In this document: positions 33,897-42,600 of the stretch, one piece after another | Layout of the letters: every line of letters begins with the position of its first letter | Position numbering within the stretch: position 1 is the stretch's first letter | Assembly (NCBI RefSeq): GCF_029893965.1 | Contig: NZ_JARXXP010000016.1 | Span: 95,659 to 159,658 of the forward strand | DNA length: 64,000 nucleotides | Direction of reading: 5' to 3' | From: Paenibacillus sp. PastM-3 | GTDB taxonomy: Bacteria > Bacillota > Bacilli > Paenibacillales > Paenibacillaceae | Position numbers and translations under genes: made by a program | Notes under the pieces: model-generated | Seen by the model: the letters and a program-made list of their open reading frames with translations, nothing else | What the model was told of the DNA's origin: nothing | Databases searched by the model: none

Positions 33897-34412
33897 TTAT
33901 TGAGGCTTAGGAGCCAGAATCATAATCATGCTGCGTCCTTCCAGCTTGGGCTGGCGTTCAACAACAGATATGTCAGCCACTTCATTCTTAACGCGCTCCA
34001 GGATCTTCTGGCCGATATTCGCGTGAGTGATCTCACGTCCGCGGAAACGCACGGAGCACTTCACTTTATCGCCTTCGCCCAGGAACTTGACCACATTGCG
34101 GAACTTGGTCTGATAATCATGCTCCTCAATGTTGGCACGGAACCAGACTTCCTTGATGTCCACGATCTTCTGGTTCTTACGCGCTTCCTTCTCTTTCTTC
34201 TGCGTTTCATAACGGAACTTGCCGTAATCCATGATGCGGCATACCGGCGGTTTCGCCTGCGGTGCTACGTTGACTAAATCAAGGTTAAGATCAATCGCCA
34301 TCTGCAGCGCCTCGCGGATCGGCTTGATCCCGATTTGCTCACCTTCCGCTCCAACCAGCCGGACCTCTTTGGCCCGAATTTCATCATTGATCATATGTTC
34401 CTTACTGATAAT
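33897..34412 (-). CDS. infC: Translation initiation factor IF-3 (ATT start)
   Basis: IF-3 binds the 30S subunit and checks start-codon pairing. The 171-residue reading MISKEHMINDEIRAKEVRLV begins at an ATT codon preceded by GGAGGTGGAGA. It aligns with the N-terminus of Bacillus IF-3, which also starts at ATT. APQAKPPVCRIMDYGKFRYE links the two domains and GREITHANIGQKILERV lies in the C-domain. The rare start allows IF-3 to repress its own translation. An internal ATG at codon 7 lacks a site. L20-type leader upstream. Confidence 0.95.
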   Translation of the reverse strand: MISKEHMINDEIRAKEVRLVGAEGEQIGIKPIREALQMAIDLNLDLVNVAPQAKPPVCRIMDYGKFRYETQKKEKEARKNQKIVDIKEVWFRANIEEHDYQTKFRNVVKFLGEGDKVKCSVRFRGREITHANIGQKILERVKNEVADISVVERQPKLEGRSMIMILAPKPQ

Positions 34413-34612
34413 TCTCCACCTCCGGATCTTCTTGTACAATGTATTTGCGGTTCTCCATAAAAAAGGGGCGCCGGTAACTCCCGACACCCCGTGTTTGATC
34501 AACGTTCATGAACTCTAACATTCATAAAGCATTGAGATCAAAACCAGCTGACGTATTGCCAGTCAGGTGAGAAGCCGGTGCTTCTGCTTGCAATCCCTAT
34601 GTTTTGCATACT
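34413..34612 (-). promoter_or_regulatory. Ribosomal protein L20 leader with attenuator
   Basis: The roughly 200-nt leader before infC ends in a terminator on the minus strand: GGGGTGTCGG pairs with CCGGCGCCCC (34465-34474 with 34481-34490, two G-U pairs), then six T (34459-34464). This matches the known Firmicute arrangement in which L20 binding to the leader triggers early termination of infC-rpmI-rplT. Confidence 0.85.
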
Positions 34613-34617
34613 TGAAT

Positions 34618-34647
34618 ACTATACATCATCATTCATAGCACTGTCAA
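34618..34647 (-). promoter_or_regulatory. Promoter of the infC operon
   Basis: Minus-strand TTGACA (34642-34647, perfect) and TATAGT (34618-34623) are 18 nt apart, just before the L20 leader. Confidence 0.8.
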
Positions 34648-34662
34648 TACTTTAAACAAATA

Positions 34663-35901
34663 TTAAACCTGCTTGCTCTGCACTTCCTCAAGCCGGACCA
34701 CCCGTGTGTGCTTGGTATGGCTCCACTGCTTGTTGTTCTGCGTGAAGAACGCATAGAACGTAATCGGATACCATGACAGCAGGTAGATCGGGAAGACCAG
34801 CAGGTACAGATACACCTTCTTGAACTTCACCTTCTCCAGCACCATAGACAGAAGGAAGGTCAGAATATTGGCTCCGATCGCGAGATAGCTCAGCCAGATC
34901 GGCAGGTGCCCGTAGATGTTGGCGATGTGCGGACCATCGAACAATGCAGTGTCGATCCACATCACTGCCGTCATCAGAAATGTCAGCAGGACAATGTAGA
35001 CGTTAGCTCCGTACAGGGCCAGGTCAAACTTCGTCAGGCTGCGTTCCTTGAGGCTCTGCCACAGCAGCGGGAAGAAATACCTGCGGGCCACGGTGAAGTG
35101 CCCCTGCATCCAGCGCAGGCGCTGTCTCGAGGAAGCCTTAAAGGTGAGGGGCTTCTCATCGAATACCTTGGCGTCATAGTTGAACTTCGGATAGACGCCC
35201 TTGGAGGCACTGCGCATGGTGAATTCCAAATCCTCCACCAGGCTGGTAGCTCCCCAGCCCATTTCCTTCAGCAGGGCTGTTTCAAAGCACATTCCGGTAC
35301 CGCCCAGGAAGTTCGCCATCTGCAGATTGTGGCGCGAGAGCTGCCACAGGCGGTTGATGTACCAGTAGGAGACACCATAAGCTGCAGTGATCCATGAATC
35401 CTCCGGATTCTTCGTATCAATGTAGCCCTGGATGACCCGGGCACCGGAGCACAGGTCATTGTTCATCTCCATCAGAAATTCCGTGTGAGCCAGGTTGTCG
35501 GCGTCGAACATGACTACAGCGTCATACTGGCGCGGCATGGCCCAAAGTTCCTTCAGCATCCATTCAATGGCATAACCCTTGCCCCGCAGGTTGTTGTTGG
35601 TGCGGACACAGGCGTTCATGCCGTGCTCCCTTACGATCTTTGCCGTCCCGTCGGTGCAGTTGTCGCAAATGACAAATACATCGTACAGATCCTGGGGATA
35701 ATTAAGCTGTTTCAGATTCTCCATCAGTGCGCCGACGACTTCTTCCTCATTGTGCGCGGCCACCAGTACTGCAAAAGACTTTTCCGGTGCAAAATGTTCC
35801 TTTTTCTTTTTCCTGTGCAGTCCGAACAGCGAGAACGTGAACTGATAAACTGCGATTGCCGCCAAGATCACTTGGAGCGTAACAAACAATGCGTCTGCCA
35901 T
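34663..35901 (-). CDS. Membrane processive family 2 glycosyltransferase
   Basis: A 412-residue protein with one N-terminal helix (ALFVTLQVILAAIAVYQFTF), a cytosolic GT-A domain and three to four C-terminal helices. The catalytic motifs are visible: AAHNEEEVVGAL, CDNCTDGT, VVMFDADN (DxD), VEDLEFTMR and QRLRWMQGH (QxxRW). This places it with cellulose/PNAG/hyaluronan-type synthases that extrude beta-linked polymers. No accessory genes are adjacent, so the product is unknown. The start at 35901 is chosen because the upstream in-frame extension has no good site; the chosen site itself is only moderate. Confidence 0.9.
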   Translation of the reverse strand: MADALFVTLQVILAAIAVYQFTFSLFGLHRKKKKEHFAPEKSFAVLVAAHNEEEVVGALMENLKQLNYPQDLYDVFVICDNCTDGTAKIVREHGMNACVRTNNNLRGKGYAIEWMLKELWAMPRQYDAVVMFDADNLAHTEFLMEMNNDLCSGARVIQGYIDTKNPEDSWITAAYGVSYWYINRLWQLSRHNLQMANFLGGTGMCFETALLKEMGWGATSLVEDLEFTMRSASKGVYPKFNYDAKVFDEKPLTFKASSRQRLRWMQGHFTVARRYFFPLLWQSLKERSLTKFDLALYGANVYIVLLTFLMTAVMWIDTALFDGPHIANIYGHLPIWLSYLAIGANILTFLLSMVLEKVKFKKVYLYLLVFPIYLLSWYPITFYAFFTQNNKQWSHTKHTRVVRLEEVQSKQV

Positions 35902-36203
35902 GACCTTTTGATGCCCCCTTTTCCACTCTTGATATGCCACTTTTTATGTCTATGGCATGTTAAACGATGTTGCTGACCCTTTTGTTGCATCCCTTACAAT
36001 AGACAAGCGCTTACCCTTTTTTTGCGGCCAGGCGTTCATTTATTTAGATCCCGTTTAAAAGATGTTGTAGGGTTTTCCGGTGTGACGGATTCCTCATTTT
36101 CTCTGTTACCTTTTAAACGCGTCCGGTCCGCTTGAATCATTGTACGGTGTCAGGGGTTCCCAAGTCAAAACTGACAAATTCTGCGCTTCACCAGAGCTTT
36201 TCC
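35902..36203. other. Intergenic region between divergent genes
   Basis: About 300 bp between two divergent genes, without coding signal. It presumably holds the promoter of the minus-strand glycosyltransferase, but I find no convincing box pair there. Confidence 0.4.
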
Positions 36204-36233
36204 TTGAAATGAACTACCTTTAAAACGTATGAT
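36204..36233 (+). promoter_or_regulatory. Promoter of the PAP2-glycosyltransferase pair
   Basis: TTGAAA (36204-36209), an 18-nt spacer and TATGAT (36228-36233), 80 bp before the PAP2 start. Confidence 0.6.
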
Positions 36234-36313
36234 AAAGACAGCTTCGGGGTATTAATTTGGATTGGCGGCAGAAGCGCCAGCTATCCTTAGCCGGACTATC
36301 GGAGGGACAAGAT

Positions 36314-36841
36314 ATGAGACATTTATTCATGAAATTACTTCTCTGGGAGCGTCGTCTTTTCCAATGGATCAACGGCCGCCTGCATAACCCTTTTCTGAAC
36401 TTCTGGCTCTTCTATCTTACCCATCTGGGCGGCGCGACAAGCGCTATCGGCATCAATGTGCTGATCTGGGCCTTTGCGCCCCAGCCGCTCAGAACGACAG
36501 GCCTTCAGGCCCTCACGGCGCTGGCTGTCAGCCATCTGCCCGTGGCCATCGCCAAAAAGCTGTACCCGCGCATGCGGCCCTACCTGGCTCTGCCGGGGAC
36601 AAATACGTTTCACAATCCGCTAAAGGATCATTCTTTTCCTTCAGGCCATACTACAGCTATCTTCGCCTCTACGGTTCCTTATATGGCGGCTTACCCTGCC
36701 CTTACCGTTGTTCTGCTGCCGCTGGCATGCATTGTCGGGTTCTCACGCATTTATCTCGGGCTGCACTACCCGTCTGATGTAATAGCAGGCGCAGTAATCG
36801 GCAGCGGCGTTGCGGCAGGCACAGTTGTTCTGTGGTTCTGA
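36314..36841 (+). CDS. PAP2-family membrane phosphatase
   Basis: A lipid phosphatase of 175 residues with about five membrane helices. The three PAP2 motifs are present: KLYPRMRP, HSFPSGHTTA and SRIYLGLHYPSDVIAG. Likely substrates are undecaprenyl pyrophosphate (as in BcrC) or phosphatidic acid. The start at 36314 has GGAGGGACAAGAT; an extension to 36257 lacks a site. It lies immediately before a diacylglycerol-glycosyltransferase-like gene, so phosphatidate to diacylglycerol is an attractive inferred role. Confidence 0.9.
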   Translation: MRHLFMKLLLWERRLFQWINGRLHNPFLNFWLFYLTHLGGATSAIGINVLIWAFAPQPLRTTGLQALTALAVSHLPVAIAKKLYPRMRPYLALPGTNTFHNPLKDHSFPSGHTTAIFASTVPYMAAYPALTVVLLPLACIVGFSRIYLGLHYPSDVIAGAVIGSGVAAGTVVLWF

Positions 36842-36884
36842 AGCCCGCCTTGGCAAACCATTTTGGGAACAGGTGAATCAAACA

Positions 36885-38000
36885 TTGCGCAAAAAAAGAG
36901 TATTGCTGCTGTCGGAAGGCTTCGGCGCAGGGCATACGCAGGCGGCCTACGCGCTGTCGAGCAGCCTGCGCAAGCTGTCGCCCCATATTCAAACCAGGGT
37001 GCTGGAGCTGGGGAATTTTCTCAATCCCAAAATGGCTCCGCTAATTGTATCGGCCTACCGCAAGACGGTAACCTCACAGCCCAGGCTGATGGGGTATGTG
37101 TACCGTCACCAGAAATCATTTAACCGTCTTACCACGCTTGCCCTGCACCGCCTATTTTATACACATACGCAAAATATTGTGAGACAGCTGAAGCCCGATA
37201 TTATCGTCTGCACGCACTTCATCCCGAGCGCCGTAGTCTCCAGATTGAAACGGCTGGACCCGGGCTTCAAGGCACCGCTGGTCACGGTCATCACCGATTA
37301 CGATGCCCATGCCAGCTGGATCAGCCCGGAGGTGGACCGTTACCTGGTCTCCACACCCGAAGTCAAAGCCAAGCTGCACCGCCGCAGCGTCCCCTCTGCC
37401 AAGATTCAAGTGACCGGTATGCCGGTTCATCCGAGCTTCTGGGAGCATCCCGGGCGGCAGGAGATTCTGGAGCAGTTCAGCCTTCAGGATCTGCCGACTG
37501 TACTGGTCATGGGCGGCGGCTGGGGCATGATGAACGACAACGTGGTCAACGAGGGGCTGGCCGGCTGGCGTGAAAAGGTGCAGATTGTCTTTTGTCTCGG
37601 AAGAAACGAGAAGCTGCTGGACGAAATGAAGGCAGATCCCGCATACCGGCATCCGAACATCTCACTGATCGGCTTCACCCGCGATATTGACAAGCTGATG
37701 GAGGTCTCCGACCTGCTGGTTACGAAGCCCGGCGGGATGACCTGCAGCGAAGGCTTGGCAAAGGGTATTCCCATGCTTTTTCACAACCCGCTGCCGGGAC
37801 AGGAGGAAGAGAATGTCCGTTACTTTACCTCAGCCGGCCTCGGTGAAGCGATCTCCTCCCTCGAGGTCGTAGACAAATGGATGGAACGGCTGCTCTACCA
37901 CTACGATGATGTGCAGGCCAAACGGAAAAGCCATCTTGAGGCTATAGCTAAATTCCATCCGCTGCAAAGCGCCCAGAGCATTATTGATATGCTGGACTAG
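36885..38000 (+). CDS. MGDG synthase / UgtP-like GT28 glycosyltransferase
   Basis: A 371-residue GT-B enzyme with the MGDG synthase-type N-domain (RVLLLSEGFGAGHTQAAYAL ... CTHFIPSAVV, VTVITDYDAHASWI) and a GT28 C-domain (LPTVLVMGGGWGMMND, LVTKPGGMTCSEGLAKGIPMLFHNPLPGQEEEN). In Bacillus such enzymes put glucose on diacylglycerol for glycolipid and LTA anchors. The preferred start is TTG at 36885 with AGGTGA 8 nt upstream; GTG at 36873 is an alternative, and an ATG at 36810 would overlap the PAP2 gene. Confidence 0.88.
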   Translation: MRKKRVLLLSEGFGAGHTQAAYALSSSLRKLSPHIQTRVLELGNFLNPKMAPLIVSAYRKTVTSQPRLMGYVYRHQKSFNRLTTLALHRLFYTHTQNIVRQLKPDIIVCTHFIPSAVVSRLKRLDPGFKAPLVTVITDYDAHASWISPEVDRYLVSTPEVKAKLHRRSVPSAKIQVTGMPVHPSFWEHPGRQEILEQFSLQDLPTVLVMGGGWGMMNDNVVNEGLAGWREKVQIVFCLGRNEKLLDEMKADPAYRHPNISLIGFTRDIDKLMEVSDLLVTKPGGMTCSEGLAKGIPMLFHNPLPGQEEENVRYFTSAGLGEAISSLEVVDKWMERLLYHYDDVQAKRKSHLEAIAKFHPLQSAQSIIDMLD

Positions 38001-38018
38001 GGCAGTCCAGAACAAGGC

Positions 38019-38067
38019 ATACAAAAACGGCAGTTACAGGGAATTCCCGTAACTGCCGTTTTTGTAT
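38019..38067. terminator. Bidirectional terminator
   Basis: The perfect 19-bp stem ATACAAAAACGGCAGTTAC pairs with its complement at 38049-38067. A/T runs within the stem serve both the GT28 gene and the convergent trmB. Confidence 0.9.
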
Positions 38068-38101
38068 GGCCTCCCGATAGTCGCCGGAACCGGCCCGGCT
38101 G

Positions 38102-38818
38102 CTACAGCCGGTATTTGTCCAGACGGGTTGCCTGGTAGTTCGCCAGTGCTTCTGCACCGACAATGGCCTCGCAGCGGTGAATATTTACGCCCCTGTTATA
38201 GAACTTCGTCTCATACTCCGTCATGACATGCTCTTCGTTGATAACACCATCCGTATGCAGGTCCAGCGAAATATTTTTCATCTGCAGGCCGAAATCGGCA
38301 AACGCATTCAGCGAGAACTCAAACAGGCTGCGCGAATCGGTCTTCAGATGAATTTCACCCAGCGGGCTGAGCAGGCCGCGGTATTTGTCGAGGAAGCGCG
38401 GATGGGTCAGGCGCCGGCGGGCATGCTTGCTTTTCGGCCAGGGATCACTGAAGTTCAGATAAATCCGCTCCAGCTCGCCCGGTGCAAATACTTCCTCCGC
38501 ATAGTCGATGTTCGCCAGTGCCACCTTCAGGTTGGGCGGGGTCTCATGTCCCGCAGGCTCCCAAACCAGTCTTGCCTTTTCCGCCGCACGGCGGATCAGC
38601 TCATCATACATATCAACGCCGATAAAATTAATACCGGGATATTTGAAGCTCATCTGGCTGATAAACTGTCCTTTGCCCATCCCGAACTCCACATGAATCG
38701 GGTTATCGTTGCCGAACACCTCCGACCAGTGCCCTTTAAGGCTGCGTGGATCGAGGACCACCAGGTCGGTTTGCTCCTCCAGGCTTTCACGTATTCCTTT
38801 TCTTCCGCGTAAACGCAT
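38102..38818 (-). CDS. trmB: tRNA (guanine-N7)-methyltransferase
   Basis: Methylates G46 of tRNAs with S-adenosylmethionine. The 238-residue protein has IHVEFGMGKGQFISQMSFKYPGINFIGVDMY (SAM site), LANIDYAEEVF, and the TrmB signature LNFSDPWPKSKHARRRLTHPRFL. GGAGGAATACT precedes ATG. It stands alone, with terminators on both sides. Confidence 0.96.
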   Translation of the reverse strand: MRLRGRKGIRESLEEQTDLVVLDPRSLKGHWSEVFGNDNPIHVEFGMGKGQFISQMSFKYPGINFIGVDMYDELIRRAAEKARLVWEPAGHETPPNLKVALANIDYAEEVFAPGELERIYLNFSDPWPKSKHARRRLTHPRFLDKYRGLLSPLGEIHLKTDSRSLFEFSLNAFADFGLQMKNISLDLHTDGVINEEHVMTEYETKFYNRGVNIHRCEAIVGAEALANYQATRLDKYRL

Positions 38819-38907
38819 AGTATTCCTCCGCTTGTTCTCTTATACATTACTTGAAACATTGTGCCGAACTTGTCCGCAAAAGTAAAGAGATTTGCCTTAA
38901 AAACAGC

Positions 38908-38959
38908 AAAAAGGAATTCTCCGGGGGGCAGGAAGCGGCCGCTGGAGAATCCCTTTTCT
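38908..38959 (-). terminator. Terminator of the 60-residue gene
   Basis: On the minus strand AGAAAAGGGATTCTCC pairs with GGAGAATTCCTTTTT around a GC-rich loop, ending in a T run. It lies 50 bp after the stop of the small gene. Confidence 0.75.
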
Positions 38960-39008
38960 GTTGCTTGTTGTATTTGGAATTGGGGTCCATTTTTCAACAG
39001 TTCATAGT

Positions 39009-39191
39009 CTACCTTGCCGGCGAATCAAAATCAAATTTCTTCTCAAATGCGTTTCTGATCTTGCGCTGCGCTTCGGTCTTGATCTTATGATTTCCGTTAA
39101 ATTCAACGCCGGTAAGCGCCAGGGCCTCATCGGGAGTCAGCTGTACATCAATCGAACCTTTACCTTCAGCATAAGCTGTTTGAGAATTCAT
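39009..39191 (-). CDS. Small acidic/charged protein of 60 residues, unknown
   Basis: ATG at 39191 with AGAGGTGATCACG opens MNSQTAYAEGKGSIDVQLTP..., 60 codons. The middle has ALALTGVEFNGNHKIKTEAQ and the C-terminus is charged (RKIRNAFEKKFDFDSPAR). No cysteine or membrane segment. It has a matching terminator, so it is probably real, but I recognise no family. Confidence 0.65.
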   Translation of the reverse strand: MNSQTAYAEGKGSIDVQLTPDEALALTGVEFNGNHKIKTEAQRKIRNAFEKKFDFDSPAR

Positions 39192-39542
39192 CGTGATCAC
39201 CTCTTGGGTTTAGTATGGGCGGGACGACACGAAAGTATGAATTCAAGAATGGAGTTTTTTAGTTGCTGTAATCGGTTTATTTACAATTTAAATATAACAT
39301 ATGGTGTAAGCATTAACAAGTAAAACAGCCGGTTTTCGCTGCCTATTTTTCATCTTTTTTCCGGGGGCTTATGTTACGCTTGACGCTGAATTTTGTTACA
39401 ATAGACGGGTTAGAAAGAATAGGCTGTACCTCCTTCACCGGACATCATGCCTGTACGATACAAATATAAGGATATCCCGGCCCGGCAGAGGATGCCCGGC
39501 TCTCACAATAACCGTTCTTATATTTAGGAAAGGAGCTTTACC
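39192..39542. other. Intergenic region before the radical SAM gene
   Basis: About 350 bp between divergent genes. A possible plus-strand promoter is TTACGC and TACAAT 17 nt apart near 39375-39403. The following 140 bp hold no clear structure. Confidence 0.4.
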
Positions 39543-40496
39543 GTGAGTCTTTTACAGACCTCCACTCCGCTTATGTGGGGAGACAAACGGTTCCATACGT
39601 GGAACTACGAAATGCGCGGGGTTATGGATACCAAGGTGTTCAAGGTCATGCTGGATGCGGGCTTTACCTGTCCGAACCGTGACGGCTCCATTGCCAAGGG
39701 GGGCTGCACCTTCTGCAGCGCCAGAGGCTCCGGCGATTTCGCCGGCAGCCGCCGCGACGATCTGGTCACCCAGTTCAACAAGGTGCGCGACCGCCAGCAC
39801 CTGAAATGGCCAAACGCCAAGTATATCGGTTACTTTCAGGCTTATACCAATACGTACGCACCGGTAGAGGAGCTGCGGGAATACTACGAGGTTATTCTGC
39901 AGCAGCCTGGCGTAGTCGGCTTGTCCATTGCCACGCGGCCGGACTGTCTGCCGGATGATGTTGTAGAGTATCTTGCGGAGCTGAACAAGCGCACCTATCT
40001 CTGGATTGAAATGGGACTGCAGACCATTCATAACTCCACTTCAGATCTGATTAACCGTGCGCATGATTCCCAGTGCTATATTGACGCTGTCGCCAAGCTG
40101 CGCGCCCACGGCATTCGCGTCTGCACCCATATCATCCACGGGCTTCCCCAGGAAACCCACGAAATGATGCTGGAAACCGTATCTGCTGTAGCCGCCATGG
40201 ATGTGCAGGGGATCAAGATTCACCTGCTGCATCTTATGCGCAAGACCCCGATGGTCAAGCAGTACGAGGCCGGCCTGCTGCGCTTCCTGGAACAGGACGA
40301 ATACGTGAAGCTGATCGCTGACTCGCTGGAGCTGCTTCCGCCGGAGATGATTGTCCACCGCCTGACCGGGGATGCGCCGCGCGAGGCCCTGATCGGGCCG
40401 CTATGGAGCCTGAAGAAATGGGAAGTGCTTAATGCGATCGATGCCGAGCTGGTTGCACGCGACAGCTGGCAGGGTAAGTACTGGAGGAAGGGCTGA
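39543..40496 (+). CDS. Radical SAM protein, YtqA/TIGR01212 family
   Basis: A 317-residue radical SAM enzyme. The cluster motif is CPNRDGSIAKGGCTFC, with the widely spaced Cys of the YtqA/YhcC family instead of plain CxxxCxxC. YFQAYTNTYAPVEELREYYE and GLSIATRPDCLPDDVVEYL follow, and HLLHLMRKTPMV is near the end. In Bacillus ytqA sits beside ytqB, the mnm5s2U methyltransferase gene, and is implicated in the same tRNA wobble-uridine pathway. GTG start with AAAGGAG upstream; its stop overlaps the ytqB-type start. Confidence 0.92.
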   Translation: MSLLQTSTPLMWGDKRFHTWNYEMRGVMDTKVFKVMLDAGFTCPNRDGSIAKGGCTFCSARGSGDFAGSRRDDLVTQFNKVRDRQHLKWPNAKYIGYFQAYTNTYAPVEELREYYEVILQQPGVVGLSIATRPDCLPDDVVEYLAELNKRTYLWIEMGLQTIHNSTSDLINRAHDSQCYIDAVAKLRAHGIRVCTHIIHGLPQETHEMMLETVSAVAAMDVQGIKIHLLHLMRKTPMVKQYEAGLLRFLEQDEYVKLIADSLELLPPEMIVHRLTGDAPREALIGPLWSLKKWEVLNAIDAELVARDSWQGKYWRKG

Positions 40497-41122
40497 TGGG
40501 CTTCCTGTCCGTTCTCAGCTTTGCGCATAAAGTCACGGCGGAGCGCCTGGCCTCCGGCGGCCTCGCCATTGACGCCACCGTGGGCACCGGTGCGGATACG
40601 CTGTTTCTCGCGAGGTGCTCAGGGCCGCGCGGCGGGGTGTACGGGTTTGACATCCAGCCTGCGGCGCTTGCGCTTGCGGAAGAGCGCCTGCGGCTGGCCC
40701 GGGAGGAAGCGCCGGCTGCGCTTGCTCCCGTAACGCTGCTTGCGCGCAGCCACGCAGCGATGGAAGAGGCCGTGCCGCCGCAGTGGCACGGGGCAGTCTC
40801 GGCGGTGATGTTCAACCTCGGCTATCTGCCGTCAGGCGATGCCGACAAGACCATCATCACCGAGACCGGGAGCACGCTGGCTGCGCTGGATGCCGCCCTG
40901 ACGCTGCTGCGTCCGGGCGGCATCATTACAGCCGTGCTCTACCCCGGCCACGACGGCGGCGACCGTGAAGCCGCCGCCGTGGAAGCATGGGCGGCGGGCC
41001 TGCCGCAGCGCCTGGCGCAGAGCATCATTTACCGCCAGCTGCAGCGGGCCAGCGCCCCGTATGTTATTGCAGTTGAGAAGAAAAAAGGAGCTGAATCCCC
41101 AAATGGCAGTAAGCAAGCTTGA
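40496..41122 (+). CDS. mnmM: tRNA 5-(aminomethyl)-2-thiouridine methyltransferase (YtqB/MnmM type)
   Basis: A 208-residue Rossmann methyltransferase. The SAM motif is AIDATVGTGADTLFLARCSGPRGGVYGFDIQ. MFNLGYLPSGDADKTIITE carries the family N-x-GYLP sequence, and AVLYPGHDGGDREAAAVEAW is also characteristic. YtqB of Bacillus was shown to be MnmM, which methylates nm5s2U at the tRNA wobble base. The ATG overlaps the upstream TGA by one base, with GGAGG 9 nt before. It is GC-rich compared with its neighbours. Confidence 0.88.
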   Translation: MGFLSVLSFAHKVTAERLASGGLAIDATVGTGADTLFLARCSGPRGGVYGFDIQPAALALAEERLRLAREEAPAALAPVTLLARSHAAMEEAVPPQWHGAVSAVMFNLGYLPSGDADKTIITETGSTLAALDAALTLLRPGGIITAVLYPGHDGGDREAAAVEAWAAGLPQRLAQSIIYRQLQRASAPYVIAVEKKKGAESPNGSKQA

Positions 41123-41495
41123 GCACATCGGCATTAAGGTAGCGCAGCTTGAGCAGTCCCTTGCGTTCTACCAGGAAGTCATCGGCCTTACCCTGCAGGA
41201 CACTATCGGGGAACCGGGCGAGAGCCTGCGGCTCGCCTTTCTGAGCTTCCCCGGCCAGACCAGCGTAGAAATTGAGCTGATCGAGCGCGTATGGACTGGC
41301 CTGCCGGATGAAGGCAAGGTCAGCCATGTCGCCTTCACCGTCACCTTAATTGAGGCTGAGCACAGCCGGATAGCCGCGCTGCAGCTCCCCGGACTGACTG
41401 AGATCAGCACGCTGGCTAACGGCAGCCGCTATTTCTTTTTTGACGGGCCGGACGGTGAGAAGCTGGAGTTTTTTGAGTCTACACGCGGTAAATAG
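41103..41495 (+). CDS. VOC-family (glyoxalase / methylmalonyl-CoA epimerase-like) protein
   Basis: A 130-residue metal-binding protein of two beta-alpha-beta-beta-beta modules: KLEHIGIKVAQLEQSLAFYQEVIGL and VSHVAFTVTLIEAEHSRIAAL, then FFFDGPDGEKLEFFE. His in HIGIKV, Glu in VEIELI, His in SHVAF and the final Glu are likely metal ligands, as in methylmalonyl-CoA epimerase. The start ATG at 41103 overlaps the methyltransferase end by 20 bp; AAAGGAG is about 11 nt upstream. The substrate cannot be fixed. Confidence 0.85.
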   Translation: MAVSKLEHIGIKVAQLEQSLAFYQEVIGLTLQDTIGEPGESLRLAFLSFPGQTSVEIELIERVWTGLPDEGKVSHVAFTVTLIEAEHSRIAALQLPGLTEISTLANGSRYFFFDGPDGEKLEFFESTRGK

Positions 41496-41532
41496 AGACA
41501 GATTCAAACCAAACGGAGAGGAAGATACTATA

Positions 41533-42501
41533 ATGACAAAAGCATATCCACTCAAGTTTCAGCCGGAGTTCAAAGAACGCGTGTGGGGCGGCCGCGCCCT
41601 GGAGAAATTCGGTCTCGACCTGCCTGAAGGCCATATTGGTGAAGGCTGGATGATCGCTGACCATCCGAATGGCGTATCGACGGTAGTTAACGGCGAGCTG
41701 GCCGGCCAGGGCCTGGATCAGATCCGCGAGCAATTCGGCAAGGAATGGTTCGGCAGCAAGGGCATCACCGGAGAGGACACCCGGTTCCCGCTGCTGATCA
41801 AGCTGCTGGACTGCAACGATAACCTGTCCGTACAGGTGCATCCGACAGATGATTACGAGGGATTGCCGAAGGGCGAGCTGGGCAAAACAGAAATGTGGTA
41901 TGTGCTCGACGCCAAGCCCGGAGCCAAAATCATCTACGGCCTCAAGGAAAATGTCACCCGCGAAAGCCTGCAGGCTGCGCTGGAGAACGGCACCGTAATG
42001 GATACCATGCAGGAAATCACAGTTGCCGCGGGGGATGCCTTCTATATTCCGGCAGGTACTGTACACGCCCTCTGTGCCGGAGTCGTTGTGGCTGAAATCC
42101 AGCAGAACTCGGACACTACATACCGTATTTATGATTACGACCGCCCCGGTCTTGACGGTAAGCCGCGTGAGCTTCATATTGAGGATTCGCTCAATGTCAC
42201 AGCTTATAAAGGCGCAGGCGCGACTTCCATGAAGACAGACAGCGCTGTTGCCGGAGAATGGCTGCAAATCGCCTCCTCCCCTTATTTCATCGTGGAAAAA
42301 GGGATCGTGAACGGCGAATGGAAGCTCGCCACCACCCCGGACAGCTTCACCATTCTGGTCATCTGCGAAGGCAGCGGCCATCTAAACTGGGAGGGCGGCT
42401 CACAGCCTTATGCCGCAGGCGAATGCTACCTGCTGCCGTCCACACTTGGCTCATACGGGATTGAAGGACACTCCACCGTGCTCCGCTCTTATTTGCCATA
42501 A
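41533..42501 (+). CDS. manA: Mannose-6-phosphate isomerase (class I)
   Basis: Interconverts mannose-6-phosphate and fructose-6-phosphate. The 322-residue cupin has the zinc ligands in LSVQVHPTDDYEG, KTEMWYVL and GTVHALCAGV. The start KFQPEFKERVWGG is typical. The ATG at 41533 has GGAGAGGAAG upstream; an earlier in-frame ATG at 41440 would overlap the VOC gene. Fourth gene of a compact plus-strand cluster that begins at 39543. Confidence 0.94.
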   Translation: MTKAYPLKFQPEFKERVWGGRALEKFGLDLPEGHIGEGWMIADHPNGVSTVVNGELAGQGLDQIREQFGKEWFGSKGITGEDTRFPLLIKLLDCNDNLSVQVHPTDDYEGLPKGELGKTEMWYVLDAKPGAKIIYGLKENVTRESLQAALENGTVMDTMQEITVAAGDAFYIPAGTVHALCAGVVVAEIQQNSDTTYRIYDYDRPGLDGKPRELHIEDSLNVTAYKGAGATSMKTDSAVAGEWLQIASSPYFIVEKGIVNGEWKLATTPDSFTILVICEGSGHLNWEGGSQPYAAGECYLLPSTLGSYGIEGHSTVLRSYLP

Positions 42502-42600
42502 AGCAGGCAGCAGTGCGAACAGGTTATAAATAGAACGACTGTTAAGATACACCACCGTGTCTATTTCGGATCTGCCCTGCACTAAGGATGGTTAAGTTTA

